Notes: generated by a model not told the origin, from the sequence alone. Shown: positions 8,121 to 16,796, counted from the first letter of the stretch. The stretch is DNA of 61,098 bases from DATAEE01 sp036257535 (GCA_036257535.1 DATAFJ010000167.1:1-61098); one strand, 5' to 3'. Numbers and translations are program-made.

Positions 8121-9473
8121 GTGTCTCTACCAGCCGGAACGCGGCTCGCCCCGTACGAGATTCTCGCCCCCATCGGCGCGGGCGGGATGGGCGAGGTCTA
8201 CGACGCCAGGGACACGCGACTCGATCGAACGGTCGCCATCAAGGTCCTCCCGTCGGCGATCGCCGGTGACCCCGAGCGCCGGAGCCGCCTTGAACGCGAA
8301 GCGCGGGCCATTGCCGCGCTGAACCATCCGCACATCTGTACGCTTCACGACGTCGGTAGCCACGACGGCCTGCAGTTCCTCGTCATGGAGCGGCTCGAAG
8401 GGCAGACGCTCGCGGACCGGCTGTCGCGCGGTCCAATGAAGCTGCCGGAGGCCCTCGGCTGCGCGATCCAGATCGCCGACGCCCTCGAGCGCGCCCACAG
8501 CAGCGGCATCGTCCATCGCGACCTGAAGCCGGCGAACATCATGCTGACGCGGTCGGGCGCCAAGCTGCTCGACTTCGGCCTCGCGAAGCTGCGGCCCGAC
8601 GCCGCGCCGCTCGTGGACGGCATGACGCGCAGCGCGCCGCTGACCGGCGAGGGCACGATCCTCGGCACGCTGCCCTACATGGCGCCCGAACAGCTCGAAG
8701 GCGGCGAGACCGACGCGCGCACCGACATCTTCGCGTTCGGCGCGATCCTCTACGAGATGGTGTCGGGCCGCCGGGCGTTCGAAGGCAAGAGCCAGGCGAG
8801 CCTCATCGCCGCGATCCTCGCCGCCGATCCGCCGCCGCTGCGGAAAGTCGGCCCGATCGTCCCCGCGTCGCTCGATCGGCTCGTGAATGTCTGCCTCGCG
8901 AAAGATCCGGCAGCGCGATGGTCTTCGATCCACGACGTCGGGATTCAACTGCGCGCAATACAAGAAGGTTCGAACGGGTTCGAACAGGTTCGAGAGGGTT
9001 CAAGCAGGTTCCGGTTCAGAGAGTTGGCGGCGTGGATCATCGCTGCGGCTGCCGTCGGGGGGTTGATCGCCGCTGCATTCTTCGGCCGGTCATCGCCTCC
9101 ACCGCCGGCACGGGATTTCGTCTCCATCCTCACGCCTGCGAACACGACGCTCACGCCCGGCGAGGCGCCGGTCATCTCGCCAGACGGACGGCGCGTGGCC
9201 TTCGTCGCGAGCGACCGATCCGGACGCGCGATGCTCTACGTGCGCGAGCTCGGCGAACCAGAGGGAAGACCGCTGACCGGCACGGAGGGCGTATCGCAGC
9301 CGTTCTGGGCGCCCGACAGCCGACGGCTCGGCTTCTTCGCGGATGGATCGCTCAAGACGCTCGCGCTCGGCGGCGGCGCGCCGCAGACGCTCGCGCCCGC
9401 CGCCTTCCCCCGGGGCGGCTCGTGGAGCAAAGACGACGTATCGTGTTCGTGCCGGACCCGCCGAGCCCGATGA
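8121..9473 (+). CDS. Ser/Thr protein kinase (PknB type), propeller truncated by frameshift
   Basis: The N-terminal 290 residues form an intact Hanks-type kinase: glycine loop GAGGMGEVY, catalytic Lys41 (VAIKVL), HRDLKPANIM with Asp134, DFG with Asp151, and the activation-loop end GTLPYMAPEQ. Then come a linker built of 10-base repeats, a membrane segment (WIIAAAAVGGLIAAAFFG) and the first blades of an extracellular TolB-like propeller. The frame is lost near 9437 and runs to a stop at 9473. GTG 8121 is preferred because MSLPAGTRLAPYEI is the usual family start; a TTG at 8100 would add seven residues. The kinase domain could still be made and anchored. Confidence 0.85.
   Translation: MSLPAGTRLAPYEILAPIGAGGMGEVYDARDTRLDRTVAIKVLPSAIAGDPERRSRLEREARAIAALNHPHICTLHDVGSHDGLQFLVMERLEGQTLADRLSRGPMKLPEALGCAIQIADALERAHSSGIVHRDLKPANIMLTRSGAKLLDFGLAKLRPDAAPLVDGMTRSAPLTGEGTILGTLPYMAPEQLEGGETDARTDIFAFGAILYEMVSGRRAFEGKSQASLIAAILAADPPPLRKVGPIVPASLDRLVNVCLAKDPAARWSSIHDVGIQLRAIQEGSNGFEQVREGSSRFRFRELAAWIIAAAAVGGLIAAAFFGRSSPPPPARDFVSILTPANTTLTPGEAPVISPDGRRVAFVASDRSGRAMLYVRELGEPEGRPLTGTEGVSQPFWAPDSRRLGFFADGSLKTLALGGGAPQTLAPAAFPRGGSWSKDDVSCSCRTRRAR
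8967..9016 (+). repeat. Five 10-base tandem units (GGTTCGAACA type) in the kinase linker
   Basis: Units begin at 8967, 8977, 8987, 8997 and 9007, each starting GGTTC and diverging in the second half. They encode the juxtamembrane linker between kinase and membrane segment (SNGFEQVREGSSRFRF). Fifty bases do not keep a ten-residue repeat in register, yet the frame stays open into the membrane segment. Confidence 0.85.
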
Positions 9474-10770
9474 AGCGTGTGGCGGCCGCTGGCGGTCCCG
9501 TCACCGACCTTCCGCAGCCCAGCCGCAACACCCTGAACTTCCGGTTCTTCCCCACGTTTCTCCCCGATGGCCGACACTACCTCTTCCTCGGGACAGGACT
9601 GAAGCGTACCGGCGGCGGCATCGATGTCGGGTCAATCGACTCGCCGGACAGCCGCAACCTCGTGCCGGCGACCCGGGCGAGCGCGACTTACGCCGGCGCG
9701 GGTGGCGCAGGCTTTCTGATCTTCCGGCGCGAGACGACGCTCCTCGCGCAGCCGTTCGATGCCGAACGCCTCGAGCTGACCGGGACGCCCCAGGCCTTCG
9801 CCGAAAGCCCCGGGTTCAACGCGATCACCTACCAGGGAATGTTCTCGGCATCGCGCACGGGTGCCGTCGCGTACGCGAGCACGTCCGCGGCGTCGCAGCT
9901 CACCTGGATGGATCGCGCCGGCCGGCGGCTCGGCATCGTCGGCGCGCCCGCCGATCACAACAGCATCTGTTTCTCGCACGATGGAAAACGCCTGATCTAC
10001 GACGTCGCCGATGCGGCGACCGGCTCCGTGGACATCTGGCAGATGGAGCTCCCGAGCGGAACGCCTTCGCGACTGACGCACGAAGTCGCCGTCGATTTCT
10101 TCCCGGTCTGCTCCCCCGCCGGCGACGAAATCGTGTTCTCGTCACTCCGCATCGGTCCGCCGGATCTTTACAGGATGTCGCTCAGCACTCCCGGGCGGCG
10201 AGAAGCCCCTGCTCGATCTGCCGCTCGCGACGATCCCCAGCGACTGGTCCCGCGACGGGCGCTATCTGATCTTCCTTCCGTTGAGCCTCAAGACGCAGCG
10301 CGACATCTGGGTCCTGCCACTCGACGGAGGCGCGCCGCGCGAGGTCATCGCCACGCCGGCGGACGAGCGCAGCGCACGCTTCTCGCCCGACGGCCGCTGG
10401 CTCGCGTACTCGTCGAACGAGACCAGCCGCTTCCAGGTGTTCGTCACCCCGTTTCCACCCACGGCGCGAAGTGGCAGATCTCACCGTCGGGAGGACACCA
10501 GCCGCAGTGGAGCCGCGACGGCCGCGAGCTCTTCTACGTCACGCCGGACCAGCACATCGTCTCGGTCAGCATCAACGCCTCGCGCGGCACGTTCGTGCCG
10601 GAGCGACAGACCGTCATCGCCAAAACACGATGACCGGATGGGAGCGCAACGCGCACGGCTCTCAGTACGTTTTCACGCCCGACGGCCAGCGCGTTCTCGT
10701 CATCAACGCCACCGAGGCCGTGCGGCCGATCTCGCTGGTGTTCAACTGGACGGGTGGTGTTGCGAAGTGA
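9437..10770 (+). pseudogene. Frameshifted C-terminal TolB/WD40-like propeller of the Ser/Thr kinase
   Basis: After the first frame loss the propeller continues in other frames: IVFVPDPPSPMKRV through GPPDLYRMSLSTPG, then KPLLDLPLATIPSDWSRDG to FQVFVTPFPP, then KWQISPSGGHQPQWSRDG to VIAKTR, and finally MTGWERNAHGSQYVF to the stop at 10770. Shifts lie near 9437 (-1), 10190 (+1, an extra G in a G run), 10462 (-1) and 10630 (-1). Blade motifs such as FSPDGRWLAYSS are all well preserved. The damage is therefore recent, or the assembly is wrong here. The intact parent would be about 880 residues, the usual size for kinase-TM-TolB proteins. Confidence 0.8.
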
Positions 10771-10777
10771 GGAGCTC

Positions 10778-11794
10778 TCAGGTCGCCAGGTCCTCGACGA
10801 CGCGGACAAGACCGGCGACCAGACGGGCCATGCGCGCGTAATCGAGCCTGTCGGGCGTATCCAGCCCCGTGTGATAGTGCGGGTACCTGAACAGCGCCGT
10901 GTCGGTAACCATGATCGCGGGATACCTGTGCTGCCAGAAGGCCCAGTGATCCGACCAGCCGATGCCCTCGATCGCGGCCGGCGCCGCCGCGCCTTCTGAC
11001 GGGAGGCGCGCGTGGGAGCGGAATGACCGCATCGCCTGATGCAGCAGACTCCTGGAGCCGACGTTCGCCACGAACGCGATGAAGGCGCCCGTTGACGGAT
11101 AGAACAGATTGAACGGAAACGGATACCGCTGGCTGCCGCGCGCGTCGGCGTAGTAGCCGATTGACTCCACCGAGATCATCGCCACGATCCGTTCTCCTCG
11201 GTCGCGAGCGCGCGCAGCGTACCGGAGACTGCCCATCTCCGACGTCTGGAAGAACGGAGGCTCCTCGTTGACGAATCCGACGAAGCGAACGGTGCGGGCG
11301 GGACGGATGGCCCCGGTCGCACGTGCCAGCTCGATGAGGCCCGCCACGCCGGACGCGTTGTCGTCGGCGCCGGGACAACCCGGCACGGAATCGTAGTGCG
11401 CGCCGACGACCACGATCTCCTCCGGCCGGGACGTTCCCTTGATCTCTCCCTCGACGTTCCGCACCGTGCGGCCCTGGACGTCGAACGTCTGTGAACCGAC
11501 CGTGTAGCGTCCGATACCACTAAGCTCGCCCTCGACGTAGCCCGCCGCCTCCTCCAGCGCGTCGTGTTTCCAGACGTTCCGCTCGCGGATCTCGCCGGCG
11601 AGCCGCTCGACATGGCGCGCGAGCCGCTTCGCCAGCGCGGCCTCTTCGGCTGTCAGCGGCGCGAGCGGGCCACGATACGATCGTCCCGGCGTCCACATGG
11701 AATACCAGCCTGCGGCCACGGCCGCCAACAGGAGCGCCGCGATGACCAGCGCGCCGCCACGCGCTCCAGCATGGTAGATTCTGACGAATGTCAT
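10778..11794 (-). CDS. M28-family zinc aminopeptidase, membrane-anchored
   Basis: This 338-residue protein has an N-terminal membrane segment (ALVIAALLLAAVAAGWY, about 14-30) and an extracytoplasmic M28 domain. Zinc ligands and catalytic residues appear in order: VVVGAHYDSVPG (His), GADDNASGVAG (bridging Asp), FVNEEPPFF (catalytic Glu pair), a later Asp near MISVES, and the C-terminal YPHYHTGLDT histidine. M28 enzymes release amino acids from peptide N-termini. ATG 11794 is chosen over a TTG at 11800. Its 5' end overlaps the divergent VOC gene by seven bases, so the two share one promoter region inside each other's coding start. Confidence 0.9.
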   Translation of the reverse strand: MTFVRIYHAGARGGALVIAALLLAAVAAGWYSMWTPGRSYRGPLAPLTAEEAALAKRLARHVERLAGEIRERNVWKHDALEEAAGYVEGELSGIGRYTVGSQTFDVQGRTVRNVEGEIKGTSRPEEIVVVGAHYDSVPGCPGADDNASGVAGLIELARATGAIRPARTVRFVGFVNEEPPFFQTSEMGSLRYAARARDRGERIVAMISVESIGYYADARGSQRYPFPFNLFYPSTGAFIAFVANVGSRSLLHQAMRSFRSHARLPSEGAAAPAAIEGIGWSDHWAFWQHRYPAIMVTDTALFRYPHYHTGLDTPDRLDYARMARLVAGLVRVVEDLAT

Positions 11795-12186
11795 CAGCAA
11801 CAGTTCGTAGTGCTGCGCAGATTACTGGAATCGCACCGCAGTTTCTCGTCGACGATCTCGATCGAGCGATTGCGTACTATCGTGACAGGCTCGGCTTCGA
11901 GCTCGATTTCCAGTATGAGTCGTTCTATGCGGGCGTCAGCCGTGACGGATTCGCGATACACCTCAAGCTTGCGGTGAAACTGGCCGCCGAGAGGGCGCAC
12001 CGCAAACAGCACGAGCATCTGGATGCGTACATTGCCGTATCCGGTGTCCGAGGCTTGTTCAGCGAGTTGCAGACGCGTGGGGCTGACGTGATCAAGCCAC
12101 TCGAAGAAAGACCCTGGGGCTGCCTGGATTTCTACGTCACGGACCCGGACGGCTACATTCTCTGTTTCAGTGAACTGAACACCTGA
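11788..12186 (+). CDS. VOC (glyoxalase/bleomycin-resistance) superfamily protein
   Basis: The 132-residue cytoplasmic protein has the two beta-alpha-beta-beta-beta modules of the vicinal oxygen chelate fold: PQFLVDDLDRAIAYYRDRLGF at the start and DPDGYILCFSE at the end. This last stretch supplies the usual metal-ligand glutamate. No substrate can be assigned; family members include lyases, dioxygenases and drug-binding proteins. It is divergent from the M28 peptidase and convergent with the M16 pair, with a CACGGATT-type repeat in the 43-base gap after its stop. Confidence 0.9.
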   Translation: MSSATVRSAAQITGIAPQFLVDDLDRAIAYYRDRLGFELDFQYESFYAGVSRDGFAIHLKLAVKLAAERAHRKQHEHLDAYIAVSGVRGLFSELQTRGADVIKPLEERPWGCLDFYVTDPDGYILCFSELNT

Positions 12187-12199
12187 CGGCTCCCGGGTG

Positions 12200-12236
12200 C
12201 TACGGCCGTGCAATCCGTGAAATCCGTGGCTACGGC
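12200..12236. repeat. CACGGATT word repeat between convergent genes
   Basis: On the minus strand the words read GCCACGGATTTCACGGATT followed by GCACGGCC. The run fills the gap between the VOC stop and the M16 stop and just enters the last codons of the M16 gene. It matches runs at 57819-57868 and 30535-30812. Confidence 0.75.
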
Positions 12237-14359
12237 TTCACGAACCCCTTCGCGTCGAGCCCCACGTTGAACTTCGCATCCTTCATCGTCGCCTCCGTGA
12301 ACTTCTGCCCGTCGCGATAGGTGACGACCTTTCCCGGCATCGTCAGGCCGGCGATTTCGCGGTGCTCGGTCCAGACGGCTTCGACATCCGCCGCCCCCTG
12401 CGGCGTGACCGAACGGTAGGCCGTCTTGACGATGCGGCGGCTCGACGGGTCGACGAAGAACCTGACATTCTGATCGCCTTCGGTCCAGCGCACGACTTCG
12501 ACCTTCTTGCCATCGACGTCGGCCTGCTCGAGCGCCTGGACCTTGGCCTTGCCGGCGAGCGCGTCCCGGATCGCCGCGGCGGCGCCATTCGCGAGGAGCA
12601 CCGAGCGCGTCATCTCGCCGACCATGGCCGGCACGTCCATCGCCTGCGGCCCCATCTGCATCCAGGCGGTCGCGCCGTCCGACGCCTGAACCATCTGGCC
12701 CATTGGAAGCGCCACGGTCGCCTTGATCTTGTCCGGATAGGCGATCTCGACGGTGATGTCCCCCTGCATGTCGCCCTGCGGCGTCATGACCGAGATCGCC
12801 CCGGTGAGAACGCTGTCCTTGATCTCGGCCAGCTTAGACGCTCCGCCCATGGCTTCCGCCACGCCTTTCATCAGTTCGAGGCCGCGTGCGGCTGATTCAG
12901 GTGTCGCCGCGGTGCTCGATTCGCCGGCGCGCTTCAGATCCGGCTGCATCAGATCCAGTTCCGCAAACGGGATCGTCCGCGCCTCGCCGAGCGGCGCGAG
13001 CGACGAAGCGAAGCCCTTCGCGTTTCCGACGGCGACGATCTTCACACGATCCGCGTCGACGTAGCGGCTGACCGCTTCGGCTATGCGCTCGGCGGTCACG
13101 GCCTGCACGTTGTCGCGATACTTGTCCCAGTAGTCCGACGGCAGGCCGTGCTTTGTCTGGGTCAGCACGCGGCCGGCCACCTGGCCAGGCGTCTCCGTCC
13201 CGACCGCGAACGAACCGACCAGATAGGCCTTCGCCTCCTTCAGCTCCGCCTCCGTCGCCGGGTTCTTCCGGAACTCGCGCAGCAGATCGAGCACCATCGT
13301 GATCGCCTTGCCGGTTTCCTCGGTGCGGGTGAACGTGCTGACGCGGAACATGCCGGTCTCGCGATCGGCGTCGAACGCGCTGCGCGCGCCGTAAGTCAGC
13401 CCTTCTCGCGCGCGGAGCGCCATGTTCAGACGGCTCGTGAACGCGCCACCGAAGATCTGGTTCGCGATCAGGAGCGGAAAGTACGAGGGGTCGTTGTACT
13501 TGATGCCTACGGTCGACACGACGATCTGCGTCTGGACGGCGTCCGGCTTGTCGACGACGAGGATCGTCTTTGAGGGGGCGGGCGGCGCCGGCGGCAAGGG
13601 TCGTGGCGGCGGCGGCGCGGACCATGCGGCGAATCGCTTCTCGATCTGCGCGACCGCTGCCTCCGGCGTGATGTCGCCGGAGATCGCCAGGAACGCCCCG
13701 AATGGCGAGTACCGCGCCTTGTGGAACTGGACGATGTCCTCGCGTGTGAGCGCGCGGAGCGTGTCTGGCGTTCCTTCGACTGGATAGGCGTAAGGGTGCT
13801 CGCCGAGTGTAAGGCGCGCGGCGACGAACGGCGCCATGTACTCCGGGTCGGCGTACTGAATCTTCAGCCCCGACAGCCGCTGTGTTCGAAGGCGATCGAT
13901 CTCCTCCTGCTTGAACGCGGGGTTCAGCGTGACGTCGGCCAGCAGATCCATCGCAAGATCCGCTGCGCTCTTCGCCACGGTGGCCGACACGAACGCCGTG
14001 TCGTCGTCCGCGCTCGCACTGAGCTCGCCGCCGACGCCGTCGATCGCGCGCGCGATGTCCTGCGCGCTGCGCGTCGCGGTGCCCTGCGTGAGGAGCTCGG
14101 CCGTGATCGACGCGAGCCCCGCTTTCGCGGGCGGATGAGCGATCGCGCCGCCGTCGAGCATCAGCGTGTACGAGACGAGCGGCTGCCGATGGTCCTCGAC
14201 CACGAAGACGGTCAGGCCGTTCGCGAGCTTCTGGGTCTTGTACGCGGGGAAATTGAACTGGACCGAAGCGCCGGCAGGCGGCGGCTGCTGTTTCTGCTGC
14301 GCCGCGACGCTCGCAACGACAAAGACGGCGAGGGAAAGCGCCAGGTATCGAGAACGCAT
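12230..14359 (-). CDS. M16 peptidase-like subunit without zinc motif, LolA-like tail
   Basis: A signal peptide (MRSRYLALSLAVFVVASVAA) precedes an M16 fold of about 430 residues. At the place of the HxxEH zinc motif it has GLASITAELLTQGT, so this subunit cannot bind zinc. Paired M16 systems normally have one such inactive partner holding substrate. After the M16 region, residues 480-709 form a second module (GLELMKGVAEAMGG, ITVEIAYPDKIK, FFVDPSSRRIVK) resembling the LolA/outer-membrane lipoprotein carrier fold. Start ATG 14359 is chosen although the frame is open far upstream, because the signal peptide begins there. The gene lies 35 bases after the active subunit and is surely co-transcribed. 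Confidence 0.88.
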   Translation of the reverse strand: MRSRYLALSLAVFVVASVAAQQKQQPPPAGASVQFNFPAYKTQKLANGLTVFVVEDHRQPLVSYTLMLDGGAIAHPPAKAGLASITAELLTQGTATRSAQDIARAIDGVGGELSASADDDTAFVSATVAKSAADLAMDLLADVTLNPAFKQEEIDRLRTQRLSGLKIQYADPEYMAPFVAARLTLGEHPYAYPVEGTPDTLRALTREDIVQFHKARYSPFGAFLAISGDITPEAAVAQIEKRFAAWSAPPPPRPLPPAPPAPSKTILVVDKPDAVQTQIVVSTVGIKYNDPSYFPLLIANQIFGGAFTSRLNMALRAREGLTYGARSAFDADRETGMFRVSTFTRTEETGKAITMVLDLLREFRKNPATEAELKEAKAYLVGSFAVGTETPGQVAGRVLTQTKHGLPSDYWDKYRDNVQAVTAERIAEAVSRYVDADRVKIVAVGNAKGFASSLAPLGEARTIPFAELDLMQPDLKRAGESSTAATPESAARGLELMKGVAEAMGGASKLAEIKDSVLTGAISVMTPQGDMQGDITVEIAYPDKIKATVALPMGQMVQASDGATAWMQMGPQAMDVPAMVGEMTRSVLLANGAAAAIRDALAGKAKVQALEQADVDGKKVEVVRWTEGDQNVRFFVDPSSRRIVKTAYRSVTPQGAADVEAVWTEHREIAGLTMPGKVVTYRDGQKFTEATMKDAKFNVGLDAKGFVKP

Positions 14360-14371
14360 TCGTGTGCTCCG

Positions 14372-14389
14372 GCAGCCCTGAAGGGCTGC
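14372..14389. repeat. 18-base hairpin (GCAGCCC-TGAA-GGGCTGC) between the M16 genes
   Basis: A perfect 7-bp stem with a TGAA loop fills most of the 35-base spacer. There is no T-run on either side, so it need not terminate transcription. It could set the ratio of the two subunits or be one of the dispersed palindromes of this genome. Confidence 0.6.
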
Positions 14390-14394
14390 GCTAC

Positions 14395-15756
14395 CTATTT
14401 CGGGGGCAGTACCCACAGCCGTGTCTCGTTCGTCGACACCAGGTACTTCTGGCAGACGCGCTGGACGTCGGCGGCAGTGACCTTCTGATAGTTCGCGAGC
14501 TCGGTGTTGTAGAGCTCCGCGTCGCCGCGCAGCACGGCGGCGGCGCCGAGCGCATCCGCCTTTTCCTGCGCCGACTGGCGGCCCATCACGAAGCGCGAGA
14601 CGATCTGGTTCTTCGCCTTGGCGAGCTCGTCCGCCTCGACAGGCGCCTTCTGCATCCCCTCGATGACGTCGTAGAGGCTGGCGGCCACCTGCTTGACGTC
14701 CTTCCCCTGGCTCGAGACGCCGAATGCGAAAAAGATCGACGGGCCTTCGAGGATGAGCGCCTGTCCGACGGCGGCGACGGCGATCTGCTCCTCGTAGACG
14801 AGGCGCCGATAGAGCCGCGAGCTCTGGCCGGACGACAGGATATCGGACGCGATCTGCAGGGCGTACGTGTCGGGATGTCCCAGGGGCGGGAGCTGATAGG
14901 CGCTCGCCACCGCCGGCAGCGGGACGTTGTTGAATGACTTCGTCAGCTCGACCGGCTCTTTCTGCTCGGGCTCGTTCACCGTCACGCGCGGCACCGGCTT
15001 CTTGCTGCGGGGCAGCGGCCCGAAGTGCTTGCGCGCGAGCGCCAGCGCCTCCTTCGCGTTGACGTCGCCGACGATGACGAGCGTGGCGTTGTCGGGCACG
15101 TAGAACGTGTCGAAGAAATCTTTCACGTCGGCCACGGTCGCCTTGTTGAGGTCGTCCATGCTGCCGATCGGCATGTGCTTGTACGGATAGACCTGGAACG
15201 TCGCGTCGATGAGCGTTTCGGCCAGGAGTCCGTACGGCGGGTTCTCGAAGCGCAGCCGCCGCTCTTCCTTGACGACCTCGCGCTCCTTCGTGAAGTTCTC
15301 CTCGTTGACCACGAGCGAGGCCATGCGATCCGCTTCGAGCCACATCACGCGCTCGAGATGGTTGGACGGCACGGTCTGCCAGTACACGGTCTGATCGAAC
15401 GACGTGTACGCGTTCACGAGACCGCCCGCTTCGCGGACGATGCGCATGTGCTCTTCGGGACCGACGTTTTTCGATCCGCGGAACATCATGTGCTCGAAGA
15501 GGTGCGCGAAACCGGTACGCCCTTCACGCTCGTTCTTCGAGCCGACGTGATACCAGACCTGCAGGTTGAGCACCGGCCGCGCGTGATCCTCGGCGACGAC
15601 GATCTTCAGTCCGTTGTCGAGCGCGGCCTGCTCGAGCGCGAGCTTTGGCGGCGCGACGTCGAGCGCCGCCGTCTGGCGAGACGCGCCCGCGTGAACGGCT
15701 GAGAGAGCGATGAGGAGGAGCAGCGATCCGGCGCGCCGAAGCACTCGTAGAGCCAT
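14395..15756 (-). CDS. M16-family zinc peptidase, catalytic subunit
   Basis: The 453-residue exported protein (signal MALRVLRRAGSLLLLIALSAVHAG) carries the inverted zinc motif HLFEH in GFAHLFEHMMFRGS and the downstream glutamate region (NEENFTKEREVVKEERR). It is about the length of one M16 half-enzyme. With the next gene it forms an active/inactive pair like the mitochondrial processing peptidase and the paired periplasmic M16 enzymes of Sphingomonas. The likely role is degradation of short periplasmic peptides. The frame is open upstream to 15852, but ATG 15756 gives the signal peptide. The GH16 gene ends just 10 bases upstream on the same strand. Confidence 0.93.
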   Translation of the reverse strand: MALRVLRRAGSLLLLIALSAVHAGASRQTAALDVAPPKLALEQAALDNGLKIVVAEDHARPVLNLQVWYHVGSKNEREGRTGFAHLFEHMMFRGSKNVGPEEHMRIVREAGGLVNAYTSFDQTVYWQTVPSNHLERVMWLEADRMASLVVNEENFTKEREVVKEERRLRFENPPYGLLAETLIDATFQVYPYKHMPIGSMDDLNKATVADVKDFFDTFYVPDNATLVIVGDVNAKEALALARKHFGPLPRSKKPVPRVTVNEPEQKEPVELTKSFNNVPLPAVASAYQLPPLGHPDTYALQIASDILSSGQSSRLYRRLVYEEQIAVAAVGQALILEGPSIFFAFGVSSQGKDVKQVAASLYDVIEGMQKAPVEADELAKAKNQIVSRFVMGRQSAQEKADALGAAAVLRGDAELYNTELANYQKVTAADVQRVCQKYLVSTNETRLWVLPPK

Positions 15757-15766
15757 GGGTCGGATC

Positions 15767-16570
15767 TTATCGGTAAACGCGCACGTAATCGAGTTCCATG
15801 CGCATCGGAAAGGCGGCGTCGTCCACCCCTTTCTGGCCGCCCCAGGTGCCACCGACGGCTAGGTTGACGAGCAGGTGAAAGGGGCCGTCGAACGGCCAGA
15901 CGTCTTTGCCGGCCCGCTCGTTGGCGAACGAGAAGAACTCGCGATCGTCAACGAACCAGCGGATGCGCGACTCGTCCCACTCGATCGCGTAGACGTGGAA
16001 GGCGTCCGACGCATCCGCGACACGAGTGTTGGCGGTCTTCTGGGTCCCGATCCGATGGTTGTACGCCTTCGTGTGGATCGATCCGTGGACGACGCCCTGG
16101 TCGAAGCCCACGTGCTCCATGAGGTCGATCTCCCCGTCATCGGGCCACGACATCTCGCCAGCTGTCGTTGCCAGCATCCAGATGGCGGGCCACGAGCCGC
16201 GGCCTTTCGGCAGGCGCGCGCGCGCCTCGATCCGTGCGTAGGTCCAGTCGCCTTTGCGCTTCGTGACGAGCCGCGCCGACGTGTAGGCGCTTCCCTGCCA
16301 GTTCTCGCGGCGTGCTTCGACGATCAGATGTCCGCCCTCGACGCGCGCGTTCTCGGGGCGATCGGCCGTGTAGAACTGCATTTCCTTGTTCCCCCAGCCG
16401 TGGCCGCCGACGTCGTAGCTCCAGCGCGCGGGATCCGGAAGCCCGGCACGGTCGAACTCGTCCGACCACACGAGCTCGCGGCCCGCGGCAGTGATCGGGT
16501 CGGGGGAGGACATGCAGGCGAGCGTGGCGAGGAGGACGCAGAGGGGACAGAGGGCGCGGAGAAAACCCAT
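15767..16570 (-). CDS. GH16 endo-beta-glucanase (laminarinase-like) lipoprotein
   Basis: The 267-residue protein has a lipoprotein-type leader (LCVLLATLAC) and a complete GH16 jelly-roll: LVWSDEFDRAGLPDPARW near the start, PAIWMLATT, the catalytic GEIDLMEH (nucleophile and acid/base glutamates) and FHLLVNLAVGGTWGG. GH16 enzymes of this type cut beta-1,3-glucans such as laminarin. Start ATG 16570 is the only one that gives a signal peptide; the frame is open to 16840 through repeat DNA. The leader codons lie inside a CGCAGAG word-repeat run, so the export signal appears to be built from repeat sequence. It is divergent from msrA. Confidence 0.92.
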   Translation of the reverse strand: MGFLRALCPLCVLLATLACMSSPDPITAAGRELVWSDEFDRAGLPDPARWSYDVGGHGWGNKEMQFYTADRPENARVEGGHLIVEARRENWQGSAYTSARLVTKRKGDWTYARIEARARLPKGRGSWPAIWMLATTAGEMSWPDDGEIDLMEHVGFDQGVVHGSIHTKAYNHRIGTQKTANTRVADASDAFHVYAIEWDESRIRWFVDDREFFSFANERAGKDVWPFDGPFHLLVNLAVGGTWGGQKGVDDAAFPMRMELDYVRVYR

Positions 16571-16785
16571 TAAACGCAGAGACCGCAGAGAACGCAGAGA
16601 GGAGGCGTATCGGCCGGCGCGCCTCCGGCGCGTTAGTGGTCCGACCGAATGTCGGACCCCGGCCGATACGTCTCCTGTTTGCTGTTTCCACTGCTGTTTG
16701 CCTCCGTGGTCTCTGTGAGCTCTGTGTTCAATAGTTCTTCTCTGCGACTCTGCCCCCTCCGCATCCGCCCTTCCTGATAAGATCG
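16531..16785. repeat. Composite CGCAGAG word repeat with palindromic core
   Basis: The left arm (16531-16600) is made of degenerate CGCAGAG/GGACAGAGG words; the right arm (16712-16780) holds the complementary words (CCGTGGTCTCTGTG, CTCTGTG, CTCTGCG). Between them GGCGTATCGGCCGG (16603-16617) faces CCGGCCGATACGTCTCC (16659-16675), and inside this GGTCCGAC faces GTCGGACC. The left arm enters the GH16 coding sequence; the right arm ends just before msrA. Confidence 0.8.
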
Positions 16786-16796
16786 TTGTTTCAGTC

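Noticed and set aside
8967..9016. tRNA T-loop-like GGTTCGAA sequences
   Set aside because: They are tandem 10-base units inside an open kinase frame; no acceptor or anticodon stem can be formed.
3250..10770. Explaining all frameshifts by poor sequencing
   Set aside because: Many long frames (706, 867, 1123, 1173 codons) are intact. The damage clusters in a few genes and includes inversions, fusions and deletions that base-call errors cannot make. Single shifts in the kinase propeller could still be errors.
14360..15343. Upstream extension of the inactive M16 frame to 15343
   Set aside because: It runs through the catalytic M16 gene in another frame; a signal peptide begins at 14359.
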